From Ectothiorhodospira haloalkaliphila ATCC 51935 (GTDB taxonomy: Bacteria; Pseudomonadota; Gammaproteobacteria; Ectothiorhodospirales; Ectothiorhodospiraceae): a stretch of DNA of 64,000 bases. The translations under genes were made by a program, and so were the position numbers. The stretch is from the NCBI RefSeq assembly GCF_000633935.1, contig NZ_KK214998.1:681844-745843 (forward strand), written 5' to 3'. The notes below the pieces were generated by a model, which was not told where the DNA came from, made no database searches, and worked only from the letters and a program-made list of their open reading frames with translations. This document shows, piece by piece, positions 1 to 12,020 of this stretch (the stretch's first letter is position 1; each line of letters begins with the position of its first letter).

Positions 1-2
1 TC

Positions 3-995
3 GTCAAGCCCAAGATGCACGGCCCGGAAGAGGTGGCCTTCACCAACGAACTCTTCGGGCGCGTCGAGGATGCCCTGGGCATGACCCGTCACACCCTGAA
101 GGTGGGGGTGATGGACGAGGAGCGGCGCACCACCCTGAACCTCAAGGCCTGCATCCGCGAGGTGAAGGAGCGCATCGTCTTCATCAACACCGGATTCCTG
201 GATCGCACCGGGGACGAGATCCACACCTCCATGGAAGCCGGCCCCATGATCCGCAAGGCTGCCATGAAGAACTCCCGCTGGTTGCAGGCCTACGAGGACT
301 GGAACGTGGATGTGGGTCTGGCCTGTGGCCTCAAGGGGCATGCCCAGATCGGCAAGGGCATGTGGGCCATGCCGGATCTGATGGCCGACATGCTCAAGCA
401 GAAGGTGGGGCATCCCAAGGCCGGTGCCAACACCGCCTGGGTGCCGTCCCCCACGGCCGCCACCCTGCATGCCCTGCATTATCACCAGGTGAACGTGGCC
501 GACGTGCAGGCCCAACTGGCCGGTCAGCGCCGCGCGCGGCTGGAGGATATCCTCACCATCCCGGTGGAGGCCGATCCCCAGTGGAGCGCCGAGGAGATCC
601 AGCAGGAACTGGACAACAACGCCCAGGGCATCCTGGGTTACGTGGTGCGCTGGATCGACCACGGCGTGGGTTGCTCCAAGGTGCCAGACATCAATAATGT
701 GGGACTGATGGAGGACCGGGCCACCCTGCGTATCTCCAGCCAGCACATCGCCAACTGGCTGCATCACGGCATCTGCAGTGAGGCTCAGGTGGTGGAGACC
801 CTCAAGCGCATGGCCAGGGTGGTGGATGAGCAGAACGCCAGTGATCCCACCTATCACCCCATGTCGGCAGACTTCAATGCCTCGGTGGCCTTCCAGGCGG
901 CTTGTGATCTGGTCTTCAAGGGGCGCGAGCAACCCAGCGGCTATACGGAGCCGGTACTTCATCAGCGCCGGATCGAGGCCAAGGCAAGGGTCTGA
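3..995 (+). CDS. glcB: Malate synthase G, C-terminal part (5' end outside window)
   Basis: Condenses glyoxylate with acetyl-CoA to malate in the cytoplasm (glyoxylate route). The frame is open from the window edge, so only about 330 C-terminal residues of a protein normally near 720 are present. Family signatures visible are [42 protein letters not shown], and [18 protein letters not shown], the segment that in the E. coli enzyme carries the catalytic aspartate. The C-terminal HHGI and [20 protein letters not shown] blocks are also typical. It is followed by tandem repeats and a strong hairpin terminator, and converges on the MBL-fold gene. The identification is by recognition of the family sequence. 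Confidence 0.95.
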   Translation, partial: VKPKMHGPEEVAFTNELFGRVEDALGMTRHTLKVGVMDEERRTTLNLKACIREVKERIVFINTGFLDRTGDEIHTSMEAGPMIRKAAMKNSRWLQAYEDWNVDVGLACGLKGHAQIGKGMWAMPDLMADMLKQKVGHPKAGANTAWVPSPTAATLHALHYHQVNVADVQAQLAGQRRARLEDILTIPVEADPQWSAEEIQQELDNNAQGILGYVVRWIDHGVGCSKVPDINNVGLMEDRATLRISSQHIANWLHHGICSEAQVVETLKRMARVVDEQNASDPTYHPMSADFNASVAFQAACDLVFKGREQPSGYTEPVLHQRRIEAKARV

Positions 996-1026
996 TGGAC
1001 TCAGCGCCGGCAGGCTGGATTGTGCG

Positions 1027-1068
1027 TTGACGCATCGATGTTGACGTGTCGATGTTGGCGTATCGAAA
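1027..1068. repeat. Three imperfect 14-bp tandem repeats
   Basis: Units TTGACGCATCGATG, TTGACGTGTCGATG and TTGGCGTATCGAAA lie head to tail just after the malate synthase stop codon. The third runs into the A-tract that begins the terminator. No function is assigned. Confidence 0.7.
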
Positions 1069-1098
1069 AAGGGGGCGGCCCATGGGCCGCCCCCTTTT
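1066..1098. terminator. Bidirectional intrinsic terminator
   Basis: A perfect palindrome at 1071-1094 (10-bp GC stem around CATG) has five A on the left and four T on the right. It can therefore end transcripts from malate synthase on + and from the MBL-fold gene on -. The two genes converge here. Confidence 0.9.
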
Positions 1099-1130
1099 CA
1101 ATGGTTCAATCTCTTCAATGGTTCAATTCA
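1097..1130. repeat. Two 17-bp tandem repeats and a palindrome
   Basis: TTCAATGGTTCAATCTC and TTCAATGGTTCAATTCA lie directly after the terminator. They are followed by the perfect palindrome TTGACCGGTCAA at 1132-1143. Together with the 14-bp repeats upstream this is an unusually repetitive 120-bp spacer. Confidence 0.6.
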
Positions 1131-1167
1131 GTTGACCGGTCAATTGTCCGGTTCTGGCTGTCGAGGC

Positions 1168-2118
1168 TCATTCGTGATCCAGCCAGAACTCCAGGCCCTG
1201 CACATTCAGTTCCACATCCATCCCCAGCAGCTCCCTGACCCGAGGTTCCGGCATGTCGCAGCCGTGGGTCCGCAGACGCTTCACCAGCAAGGCCATCATG
1301 CCTTCCACCAGGGCCTCGTGCCGACCCTCGCCGGCGTCCGCATGCGCACGGGCCATGTCCACGTAGGCATCGATCATCTCATGCTGTTCCGCCTGCAGGC
1401 GCGATAGATCATTCACGCGCCCGTAGTGGGTGAGGTACATGTAATCCAACCCCTGATCCACCAGGCGATCCACTGAGGCATGCAGGGCATCGGGGTCGAA
1501 TTGCACCGGGGTGGTGGTGGGCAGGGCGAAAGCACCACGGTCCGTATCGAATTCACGATAGGACAACCCGAACGTATCTCCGCTGAAGGCCCCATGCCCG
1601 GCCTCGTCCACCACGCTGAAATGGTGTTTCGCATGTCCTGGGGTGTCCAGGAAGGTGAGGGTGCGGCCATTGAGTGAGACCGTGTCACCGTCCTGGGCCT
1701 GAATGACCCGCTCTTCGGGGATGGGCAGGATCTCACCAAACATGCGCGCCATGGCCTCTTCCCCATAAACGGCCGTGGCCCCGGCGATGAGCTTGGAGGG
1801 ATCGATCATGTGCCGCGCCCCCCGTGGGTGGATCACCAGCCGGGCCTCGGGCAGGTGGCTCATGAGTGCGCCGGCACCGCCGGCGTGATCCAGGTGGACG
1901 TGGGTGGGGATCACATAGTCCACCTGATCCCGGGTGATGCCCTTGTGCTCCAGCACTTCCAGCAGCCCGGGTACGGACAGGGCAGTACCCGTCTCCACGA
2001 AGGCGGCACGATCCCCTTCCTGAATGAGATAGCAGGCGGCCAGACCGGGGCGCTGGATCTGTGCGTCTATCAGGGTGATGCCATGGCCCAGTTCCTGGTA
2101 TGTCGCTGCTGGTGGCAT
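1168..2118 (-). CDS. MBL-fold metallo-hydrolase
   Basis: A 316-residue metallo-beta-lactamase-fold hydrolase. The zinc motif THVHLDHAGG lies near residues 72-81, DTPGHAKHH near 158, GDTFG near 178, and a late THYGR supplies the last histidine. The start has a strong site, GGAGG 6 nt before ATG. It is the last gene of the minus-strand prp run, 67 nt after prpD, so it is probably cotranscribed. Substrate is not predictable from sequence; a thioester hydrolase or glyoxalase-II-like role in acyl-CoA or aldehyde metabolism would fit the neighbourhood but is only inference. Confidence 0.88.
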   Translation of the reverse strand: MPPAATYQELGHGITLIDAQIQRPGLAACYLIQEGDRAAFVETGTALSVPGLLEVLEHKGITRDQVDYVIPTHVHLDHAGGAGALMSHLPEARLVIHPRGARHMIDPSKLIAGATAVYGEEAMARMFGEILPIPEERVIQAQDGDTVSLNGRTLTFLDTPGHAKHHFSVVDEAGHGAFSGDTFGLSYREFDTDRGAFALPTTTPVQFDPDALHASVDRLVDQGLDYMYLTHYGRVNDLSRLQAEQHEMIDAYVDMARAHADAGEGRHEALVEGMMALLVKRLRTHGCDMPEPRVRELLGMDVELNVQGLEFWLDHE

Positions 2119-2185
2119 GAAAAACCTCCTGGAATGTCTTGTGGGTGGGCTTGCAGGTGGGCGTTGGGGGTAGGGTGGTCGGGGT

Positions 2186-3634
2186 TCAGATCATGAAACG
2201 GTCCATGAACTCATGTACTGGCGTGTTGTTCAGGCGATTCGCATCGGTGCACAAGGCCAGGATCTCCTGGGCCTGCCCCTTGGGGAAACGCCCACGCAGG
2301 GCGTTCTCGAACTTGCGTTCCAGTTCCGGAAGGCCCTCGTCGCGGCGGCGCCGGTGGCCGATGGGGTATTCCACCTCCACCTTGTCGGTGTGACTGCCGT
2401 CCTTGAAGAACACCTGCACTGCGTTGGCGATGGAGCGTTTTTCCGGGTCGTGGTATTCACGGGAATAGCGCTCATCCTCCACCACATGCATCTTTTCGCG
2501 CAGTACATCGATGCGTGGGTCAGCGGCCACGTCGTCCTCGTAGTGACGGGCGGTCAGCTCCCCGAAGATCAGGGGTATGGCCACCATGTACTGCAGGCAG
2601 TGATCCCGATCGGCCGGATTGTACAGGGGGCCTTGTTTGCTGATGATGCGGATGGCCGAGTCCTGGGTGGTGAGTTCCACCCGGTCGATCTCGTCCAGGC
2701 GATCTTTCACCTCATCGTGCAGCGCCAGGGCGGCCTCCACTGCCGTCTGGGCGTGGAACTCGGCCGGGAAGCTGATCTTGAACAGGATCTGCTCCATCAC
2801 GTAGCTGCCATAGGGCCGCTGGAACCGGAAGGGCTGACCCTTGAAGAGGACGTCATAAAAGCCCCAGCGCGGCGCACTGAGCACGCTGGGCAGGCCCATC
2901 TCGCCCTTCATGACCATCATGGCCAGGCGTACGGCGCGACCACAGGCATCGCCTGCAGCCCAGGACTTGCGTGAGCCGGCATTGGGGGCATGGCGATAGG
3001 TGCGCAGGGCTTGTCCGTCCACAAAGGCCTGTGAGACGGCGTCGATCACCTGATCGTGCCGGGCGCCGAGCAGATGGGCGCTGACGGCAGCAGAGGCCAC
3101 CTTCACCAGCACCACGTGGTCCAGCCCCACCTGGTTGAAGCTGTTCTCCAGGGCCAGCACGCCCTGGATCTCGTGGGCCTTGACCATGGCCTGGAGTACC
3201 TGGCTCACGGTGAGGGGAGGGTGGCCGTTGGCCACGGCCTGTCGGCTCAGGTGATCGGCCACGGCGAGGATGGCCCCCAGGTTATCCGAGGGATGTCCCC
3301 ACTCGGCCGCCAGCCAGGTGTCGTTGAAGTCCAGCCAGCGCACCATGGCGCCGACGTTGAAGGCCCCCTGGATGGGGTCCAGCTGGAACGAGGTGCCAGG
3401 GATGCGGGTGCCGTTGGGCACGATGGTGCCGGGGACAACGGGCCCCAGGTGTTTGGTGCATTCGGGATATTGCAGGGCCAGCAGGGCGCAGGCCAGGGAG
3501 TCCATGAGGCAGTGGCGTGCGGTGTCCAGGGCCTCAGGGGAGGTGATGGGGTCGCCGCAGACGTAATCGGCGATGGCGACGAGTTCCGGATCGGGTTCGG
3601 GGCGAAGGTTGGTGTCGGCGGTGCTCGCGGTCAT
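2186..3634 (-). CDS. prpD: 2-methylcitrate dehydratase PrpD
   Basis: Dehydrates 2-methylcitrate to 2-methyl-cis-aconitate in the cytoplasmic methylcitrate cycle. The protein is 482 residues, the normal MmgE/PrpD length, with the family blocks [19 protein letters not shown] near the N terminus, [33 protein letters not shown]-like sequence and the C-terminal [13 protein letters not shown]. Start chosen at ATG with GGGGG 9 nt upstream. It lies 132 nt after prpC, the gap being filled by a palindromic repeat. No acnD or prpF is present, so this is the PrpD rather than the AcnD/PrpF version of the pathway. Confidence 0.95.
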   Translation of the reverse strand: MTASTADTNLRPEPDPELVAIADYVCGDPITSPEALDTARHCLMDSLACALLALQYPECTKHLGPVVPGTIVPNGTRIPGTSFQLDPIQGAFNVGAMVRWLDFNDTWLAAEWGHPSDNLGAILAVADHLSRQAVANGHPPLTVSQVLQAMVKAHEIQGVLALENSFNQVGLDHVVLVKVASAAVSAHLLGARHDQVIDAVSQAFVDGQALRTYRHAPNAGSRKSWAAGDACGRAVRLAMMVMKGEMGLPSVLSAPRWGFYDVLFKGQPFRFQRPYGSYVMEQILFKISFPAEFHAQTAVEAALALHDEVKDRLDEIDRVELTTQDSAIRIISKQGPLYNPADRDHCLQYMVAIPLIFGELTARHYEDDVAADPRIDVLREKMHVVEDERYSREYHDPEKRSIANAVQVFFKDGSHTDKVEVEYPIGHRRRRDEGLPELERKFENALRGRFPKGQAQEILALCTDANRLNNTPVHEFMDRFMI

Positions 3635-3676
3635 CGGTCATTCCCCCTGGTTTGGGTGGTCATGTGGCCGCCGGCG

Positions 3677-3760
3677 CCCTCACCCCGACCCCTCTCCCCA
3701 AGGGGAGAGGGGCTTCAGTGTCCCTTCTCCCCTCTGGGGAGAAGGGCCGGGGATGAGGGG
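3677..3760. repeat. C-rich palindromic element, full copy (prpC-prpD gap)
   Basis: Two adjacent imperfect palindromes. The first is built on CCCTCACCCC then CTCTCCCC/GGGGAGAG, the second on CCCTTCTCCCC/GGGGAGAAGGG ending in GGGGATGAGGGG. The outer ends are imperfect inverted repeats of each other. Related copies lie at 6701, 32973, 33110, 33660, 33723, 48010 and 61209. Here it separates prpC from prpD inside one operon. Confidence 0.8.
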
Positions 3761-3766
3761 AGAGCA

Positions 3767-4918
3767 TCAACCCCGCTGGTTCATCGGCGCCCAGGCCCGG
3801 TTTTCCGGGCCGATGTAGTTGGCGCTGGGACGGATGATCTTGCCGTCCTGGCGCTGCTCGATCACGTGGGCCGCCCAGCCGGCGGTGCGGGCGATCACGA
3901 AGATCGGGGTGAACAGCGGTGTGGGGATCCCCATCATGTTGTAGGAGACCGCAGAGAACCAGTCCAGGTTCGGGAACATCTTCTTGGCATCCCACATGAC
4001 CGTTTCCAGACGCTCGGCCACTTCGTACATGCGCATGTCACCCTGCTGCTCCGACAGACGGCGGGCCACTTCCTTGATCACCTTGTTACGCGGATCGGAG
4101 ATGGTGTACACGGGATGACCAAAGCCGATCACGATTTCCTTGCGGGCCATGCGCTCACGGATGTCTGCCTCGGCCTCATCCGCATCATGATAACGCTGCT
4201 GGATGTCGCAGGCCGCCTCGTTGGCGCCGCCATGCTTGGGACCACGGAGGGCACCGATGGCGCCGGTCAGGGCCGAGTAGATATCGGAGTTGGTGCCGGC
4301 GACCACGCGGGAGGTGAAGGTGGAGGCGTTGAACTCGTGCTCGGCGTACAGGTTCAGGGAGGTGTGCATTGCCCGCACCCACTCCTCGGGGGGCTTGCGA
4401 CCATGCATCAGGTGCAGGAAGTGGCCGCCCATGCTGTCATCGTCCGTTTCCACGTCAATGCGACGGCCGTGGTGGGCGAAATGGTACCAGTACAGCAGCG
4501 CCGAACTCAGGCAAGCCAGCAGGCGGTCGGCAATCAAACGGGCGCCGGCCACGTTCATGTCTTCCTTTTCCAGCTCCAGGGTGCCCAGCATGGACACGGC
4601 GGTGCGCATCACATCCATGGGGTGGGCTGAGGGCGGGATCTGCTCCAGGGTGATGCGCAGCGCGGCGGGCAGGCCGCGCATGGAGCGCAGCAGGGCCTTG
4701 TAGCGCTCAAGCTCGGCGCGGTTGGGCAGGGTGCCGTGGACCAGCAGGTAGGCAATCTCCTCGAATTCCGCCTCATCGGCGAAATCCAGGATGTCATAAC
4801 CACGGTAGTGCAGGTCGTTGCCGGTGCGGCCCACGGTACAGATGGCGGTATTGCCCGCGACCGTGCCCGACAGGGCAACGGACTTCTTCGGCTTGGGCTT
4901 GTTCTCGGTTTCACTCAT
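3767..4918 (-). CDS. prpC: 2-methylcitrate synthase PrpC
   Basis: Condenses propionyl-CoA with oxaloacetate to 2-methylcitrate. The 383-residue citrate-synthase-fold protein has [18 protein letters not shown] near the N terminus, [10 protein letters not shown], the histidine-bearing [11 protein letters not shown] and [13 protein letters not shown] blocks, and a late [13 protein letters not shown]. The frame is open upstream, but the start is placed at MSETENK because GGAGAA precedes it and the extension reads back into prpB without family similarity. It starts 19 nt after the prpB stop, so the two are cotranscribed. Confidence 0.95.
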   Translation of the reverse strand: MSETENKPKPKKSVALSGTVAGNTAICTVGRTGNDLHYRGYDILDFADEAEFEEIAYLLVHGTLPNRAELERYKALLRSMRGLPAALRITLEQIPPSAHPMDVMRTAVSMLGTLELEKEDMNVAGARLIADRLLACLSSALLYWYHFAHHGRRIDVETDDDSMGGHFLHLMHGRKPPEEWVRAMHTSLNLYAEHEFNASTFTSRVVAGTNSDIYSALTGAIGALRGPKHGGANEAACDIQQRYHDADEAEADIRERMARKEIVIGFGHPVYTISDPRNKVIKEVARRLSEQQGDMRMYEVAERLETVMWDAKKMFPNLDWFSAVSYNMMGIPTPLFTPIFVIARTAGWAAHVIEQRQDGKIIRPSANYIGPENRAWAPMNQRG

Positions 4919-4937
4919 TTTGCGGTTCTCCGTCTTC

Positions 4938-5822
4938 TTAGCCGCCTTTGCGGTATAGCTGGTCCAGTTTCTCTTCGTAGGCGTGATAGCCCAGATGCTC
5001 GTAAAGCTCGGCGCGGGTCTGCATGGTGTGCAGGGCGGCTTCCTGCGTGCCATCCCGGCGGATGGTCTCGTAGACATTCAGCGCCGCCTTGTTCATGGCG
5101 CGGAAGGCGGATAGCGGATACAGCACCAGGCCTACGCCCACGCTCTTGAGTTGTTCGGTGGTGAACAGCGGGGTGCTGCCAAATTCCGTGATATTGGCCA
5201 GCACGGGCACGTCCACCGCGTCCACGAACTGCTGATACTGTTCGAGGGTGGTCATGGCCTCGGGGAAAATCATGTCCGCGCCGGCCTCCACGCAGGCCTT
5301 GGCTCGCTCGATGGCCGAGTCAATGCCTTCCACGGCCAGGGCATCGGTCCGGGCCATGATGACGAAGTCCTGGTCGCGGGCGTCGGCAGCGGCCTTGATG
5401 CGGTCGACCATCTCTTCCTGGGTGACAATGGCCTTGCCGGGGCGGTGACCGCAGCGCTTGGACTGCACCTGGTCCTCGATGTGGCAGCCGGCGGCGCCGG
5501 CGCGGATGAGTTCCCTCACTGTGCGGGAGATATTGAATGCGCTGGAGCCAAATCCGGTATCGGCATCCACCAGCAGCGGCACGTCGGTCACATAGGTGAT
5601 GCGGCGCACGTCCTCCAGGACATCATGCAGGGTGCTGATGCCCAGATCGGGCAGGGCCAGGGAACCGGCGGCCACGCCGCCTCCAGAGAGGTACAGGGCC
5701 TTGTAGCCCACGTGCTCGGCCATCATGGCGTGATAGGCATTGATGGCGCCCACCACCTGCAACGGTTGCTCTTCCTGTACGGCGGCACGCAGGCGCGCCC
5801 CGGGCGTGGATGGATCGCTCAT
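4938..5822 (-). CDS. prpB: Methylisocitrate lyase PrpB
   Basis: Cleaves 2-methylisocitrate to pyruvate and succinate, the last step of the methylcitrate cycle. The 294-residue protein of the PEP mutase/isocitrate lyase superfamily shows the family core: [34 protein letters not shown] (catalytic KRCGH loop), IMARTDAL and [12 protein letters not shown]. Start at MSDPS is supported by AGGAG 6 nt upstream; a start six codons earlier lacks such a site. It is the first structural gene after the GntR regulator, with a 66-nt gap. Confidence 0.96.
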   Translation of the reverse strand: MSDPSTPGARLRAAVQEEQPLQVVGAINAYHAMMAEHVGYKALYLSGGGVAAGSLALPDLGISTLHDVLEDVRRITYVTDVPLLVDADTGFGSSAFNISRTVRELIRAGAAGCHIEDQVQSKRCGHRPGKAIVTQEEMVDRIKAAADARDQDFVIMARTDALAVEGIDSAIERAKACVEAGADMIFPEAMTTLEQYQQFVDAVDVPVLANITEFGSTPLFTTEQLKSVGVGLVLYPLSAFRAMNKAALNVYETIRRDGTQEAALHTMQTRAELYEHLGYHAYEEKLDQLYRKGG

Positions 5823-5888
5823 GTGAACTCCTGAAACCAAAGGAATGAAAAACGAAAGGTATGCGTGCAGACCCGCTCCAGTAGCGGG

Positions 5889-6614
5889 CTATCCGGTGGC
5901 ACCCAGGTCCTGACCCTGACGCCGGGTCAGCGACGCTTGAGCATCGAACAGCATCTCCACGTTCACCCGTGAACTGCGAATGTGACGGCGCATGATCAAT
6001 TCGGCCATTTCCGGGTCCCGGTCGGCGATCGCCTCGACGATGTGGCGATGCTCGCGAAAGGCAATCCTCGCCCGGGAACTGGCCATGCCGAACTGGTATC
6101 GATACATGCGCATCAGGTGGTACAGCTCGTTGCACAGAAACTGGATCAACCGGGCATTACCGCTGGCCTTGATGATCCGGTAATGAAAATCCAGATCGCC
6201 TTCCTTTTGAAAGTAGGCGATACCGTCCTTCACGTCGGCCCGTTGCTCGTGCTGCTTGAGCAACTGGCGCAGGCTGTCGATTTCCGTGGCGGGCATGCGC
6301 TCCGCCGCAAGCCGGGCCGCCATGCCCTCCAGGGCCTCCCGCAGCAAATAGAGTTCCAGCAGGTCTTCCTGGCTGAGGGAGACCACCCGGGCCCCCACGT
6401 TGGCGCGTCGTTCCACCAGATGACAGGCCTCGAGGCGGCCCATGGCATCCCGCAGTGGACCGCGGCTGATACCGTATTCAGTGGCCAGTTCCGGCTCGCT
6501 GATCTTGCTCCCGGCCGGGATCTGGCCTTCCACGATGGCCTTGCGCAAGCGGGAGAAGACCCGATCGGCAATGGTCACGCCCTGTTCGCCTGGCTGCTCG
6601 GTATACGGTGGCAT
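5889..6614 (-). CDS. GntR/FCD-family transcriptional regulator of the prp genes
   Basis: A 241-residue regulator with an N-terminal winged helix (about residues 15-80, including EPELATEYGISRGPLRDAMG) and an all-helical FCD effector domain (about 90-225, with LYLLREALEGMAARLAA and FHYRIIKASGN). It lies between prpE and prpB on the same strand, which points to control of propionate catabolism, probably with a pathway intermediate as ligand. Many gammaproteobacteria use a sigma54-type PrpR instead. Two GTTAAC boxes just upstream are candidate operators. Ribosome site is weak. Confidence 0.9.
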   Translation of the reverse strand: MPPYTEQPGEQGVTIADRVFSRLRKAIVEGQIPAGSKISEPELATEYGISRGPLRDAMGRLEACHLVERRANVGARVVSLSQEDLLELYLLREALEGMAARLAAERMPATEIDSLRQLLKQHEQRADVKDGIAYFQKEGDLDFHYRIIKASGNARLIQFLCNELYHLMRMYRYQFGMASSRARIAFREHRHIVEAIADRDPEMAELIMRRHIRSSRVNVEMLFDAQASLTRRQGQDLGATG

Positions 6615-6629
6615 GGGTGGGTCCGGATT

Positions 6630-6649
6630 GTTAACAATATTAGGTTAAC
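6630..6649. promoter_or_regulatory. Candidate GntR operator, paired GTTAAC boxes
   Basis: GTTAAC occurs at 6630-6635 and again at 6644-6649, 14 bp apart, in an AT-rich patch 16-35 nt upstream of the regulator start codon. The first sits in the palindrome TGTTAACA. Spacing and position suit autoregulation; this is inferred, no consensus was compared. Confidence 0.4.
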
Positions 6650-6700
6650 AGTATGGAAAGCAGGGGTAAAGGGAAAGGTTTGCTGACAATTTGCCTTCAC

Positions 6701-6737
6701 CCCTCACCCCAACCCCTCTCCCCTGAGGGGAGAGGGG
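6701..6737. repeat. C-rich palindromic element, half copy
   Basis: CCCTCACCCCAACCCCTCTC followed by CCCTGAGGGGAGAGGGG, matching the left half of the element at 3677. It lies between the prpE stop and the regulator, where its hairpin could end or protect the prpE transcript. Confidence 0.75.
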
Positions 6738-6761
6738 CGCGGAGGGCAGTGGGCATGCCGG

Positions 6762-8663
6762 TTACCCCTTTTTTCCCTCCGCATACCCGATGCCCGTCAG
6801 GTTCTCCCGAATTTCATCCAGTATAGCCGGGTCATCGATGGTGGCCGGGGGCTGGAAGGGCTCGTTATCGGCGATCTTGCGCATGATGGCCCGCAGGATC
6901 TTGCCCGAGCGGGTCTTGGGCAGGCGCTTGACCACTGCCACCAGCTTGAAGGCCGCCACGGGGCCGATCTGGTCGCGCACCTGGGCCACCAGTTCCTTGC
7001 GCAGGCTCTCTTCATCCTGCTCCACGCCGCTCTTGATGACCACCAGACCCATGGGTAGCGACCCCTTGAGGGTATCCTGCACGCCGATGACGGCACATTC
7101 CGCCACCGCCGGGTGGGAGGCCAGCACCTCTTCCATGGCACCGGTGGACAGGCGATGGCCGGCCACATTGATGGTGTCGTCGATACGGCCCATCACGTAC
7201 AGGAACCCTTCCTCGTCCAGGTAACCGGAGTCGCCGGTCAGATAGTAGCCGGGCTGGGCACTGAGATAGGCCTCCTGGAAGCGCTGGTCATTCTGCCACA
7301 GGGTGGGCAGGCAGGCCGGGGGCAGCGGCAGCTTGATCATGATGCGGCCCATCTGACCGGCAGGTATGGGCGCACCATGGTCGTCGAGGATTTGCACGTT
7401 GTAACCGGGCACGGGCTTGCCGGCGGTGCCGGGACGGATGGGGAACTGTTCAATACCCAGGAAGTTGGCGGCGATGGGCCAGCCCGTCTCTGTTTGCCAC
7501 CAGTGGTCGATGACCGGACGCTCCAGGATCTCCTGAGCCCAGCCCAGGGTGTCGGGATCGCAGCGTTCACCGGCCAGGAACAGGGCCCGGAACTTGCTCA
7601 TGTCGTAACGCTTGAGGTGCTCGGCCTTGCTGTCCTCTTTCTTGATGGCTCGAAACGCCGTCGGAGCGGTGAACATGACCGAGACTTCGTGCTCCTGAAT
7701 CACTCGCCAGAAGGCACCCGGGTCTGGTGTACCCACGGGCTTGCCTTCGTACACGACCGTGGTGCAGCCGTAGAGCAGGGGGGCGTAAACGATATAGGAG
7801 TGTCCGACCACCCAGCCCACATCGGAGGCGGCCCAGAAGACTTCGCCGGGCTCCATGCCATAGATGTTCTTCATGCTCCAGTTCAGGGCCACGGCGTGAC
7901 CGCCATTGTCCCGCACCACGCCCTTGGGTTTGCCGGTGGTGCCGGAGGTGTAGAGGATGTAGAGGGGGTCGGTGGCCTTGACGGGCACACAGGGGTGGGG
8001 TTCCACACCGTCGATGGACTCGTTCCATTCCAGGTCGCGACCCGCCGTCATCTCGCCCGGTCCCTGGGGGCGCTGCAGGACCACGCAATGGTCCGGCTTG
8101 TGTTCGGCCATCTCGAAGGCCTTGTCCAGCAGAGGCTTGTAGGGCACCACACGGTTGGGCTCGATGCCGCAGGAAGCCGCGACCAGCGCCTTGGGCTTGG
8201 CGTCGTTGATGCGTGTGGCCAACTCGTTGGAGGAAAAGCCGCCAAACACGACGGAATGGATGGCGCCCAATCGCGCGCAGGCCAGCATGGCCACCAGGGC
8301 CTCGGGGATCATGGGCATGTAGATGATGACCCGGTCACCCTTCTCCACCCCCAGGCGCGCCAGGCCGCCGGCAAACAGGGAAACCTGCTGCTGTAGCTGG
8401 GCATAGGTGATGGTCTGCTTGTTCTGGGTGACGGGGCTGTCGTAGATGATGGCCGCCTGCTTGCCCCGGCCGCTCTCCACATGCCGGTCCACCGCGTTGT
8501 AGCAGGTGTTCAGTTCACCACCGGCGAACCAGTGGTAAAAGGGCGCCTTGCTGTCATCCAGCACCTTGTCATACGGCTTGTACCAGTCGATCCCTTCGGC
8601 GGCTTCACCCCAGAAACCCTCCGGATCATTGACCGAGCGGTTATAAACCTCTGCGTAACCCAT
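6762..8663 (-). CDS. prpE: Propionyl-CoA synthetase PrpE
   Basis: Activates propionate to propionyl-CoA through propionyl-AMP, feeding PrpC. The 633-residue acyl-CoA synthetase has the N-terminal block MGYAEVYNRS and WYKPYDKVLDDS typical of PrpE, the P-loop YTSGTTGKPKGV near residue 238, DVGWVVGHSYIVYAPLL, WWQTETGWPI, and the C-terminal KTRSGKILR with the catalytic lysine near residue 588. Start at MGYAEV is supported by GGAG 7 nt upstream; an upstream in-frame ATG lacks a site. It is transcribed toward the regulator and prpBCD, with a probable promoter upstream. Confidence 0.95.
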   Translation of the reverse strand: MGYAEVYNRSVNDPEGFWGEAAEGIDWYKPYDKVLDDSKAPFYHWFAGGELNTCYNAVDRHVESGRGKQAAIIYDSPVTQNKQTITYAQLQQQVSLFAGGLARLGVEKGDRVIIYMPMIPEALVAMLACARLGAIHSVVFGGFSSNELATRINDAKPKALVAASCGIEPNRVVPYKPLLDKAFEMAEHKPDHCVVLQRPQGPGEMTAGRDLEWNESIDGVEPHPCVPVKATDPLYILYTSGTTGKPKGVVRDNGGHAVALNWSMKNIYGMEPGEVFWAASDVGWVVGHSYIVYAPLLYGCTTVVYEGKPVGTPDPGAFWRVIQEHEVSVMFTAPTAFRAIKKEDSKAEHLKRYDMSKFRALFLAGERCDPDTLGWAQEILERPVIDHWWQTETGWPIAANFLGIEQFPIRPGTAGKPVPGYNVQILDDHGAPIPAGQMGRIMIKLPLPPACLPTLWQNDQRFQEAYLSAQPGYYLTGDSGYLDEEGFLYVMGRIDDTINVAGHRLSTGAMEEVLASHPAVAECAVIGVQDTLKGSLPMGLVVIKSGVEQDEESLRKELVAQVRDQIGPVAAFKLVAVVKRLPKTRSGKILRAIMRKIADNEPFQPPATIDDPAILDEIRENLTGIGYAEGKKG

Positions 8664-8778
8664 GACTCGCTCCTGCTGTGCGTGTCCCCCATCAGGGGGG
8701 GTGATGGCCACGTTCTGGTGGGTGGCCTTTTCGATGGTGAGCCCGTGAAGGGCCTGGTTCGTATCTCGTCAAGGCATG

Positions 8779-8806
8779 ACCTTAGAGGATTTGGCGAATG
8801 TGTCAA
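8779..8806 (-). promoter_or_regulatory. Putative sigma70 promoter for prpE
   Basis: Read on the minus strand, a perfect TTGACA (8806-8801) is followed after 16 nt by TAAGGT (8784-8779). This would give a leader of about 105 nt before the prpE start. The -35 is strong and the -10 weak. Confidence 0.4.
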
Positions 8807-8901
8807 CAATTTCCGGGGGGTGTTGCGAGTATGGGCGCATGATGGGCCAATCCGGACCATGCATGTGGGTCATGTGTCGACTCCCGAATCCCGGTGCTTT
8901 G

Positions 8902-11844
<2,943 letters not shown>

Positions 11845-12020
11845 TTCCGCGGGTATCGCCTTCTCCTTGGCACGCGGCTCCTTCGGTTGGCTTCAGGGTG
11901 GGGGCCGGAGACTGGTGTGGCTTCGATGGGTCGTCATCGTGGGGCGTTGTGAGGAGTCTTGCCGCGGACTATTGAAGGGTGATGGTTTGCCGCACTGATG
12001 GGCATTCGAAGGAGTGGACG

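Noticed and set aside
3056-4630. A 500-residue open frame on the + strand antisense to prpD and prpC
   Set aside because: It mirrors the reading phase of strongly recognisable genes, is Gly/His/Val-rich as expected for antisense of high-GC coding DNA, and has no ribosome site or family features. The same reasoning removes the long antisense frames over ygiQ, argD-argF, the M48 gene and others.
4919-5077. Longer prpC start overlapping the end of prpB
   Set aside because: The 53 extra residues are out-of-frame prpB sequence and the inner ATG has its own ribosome site.
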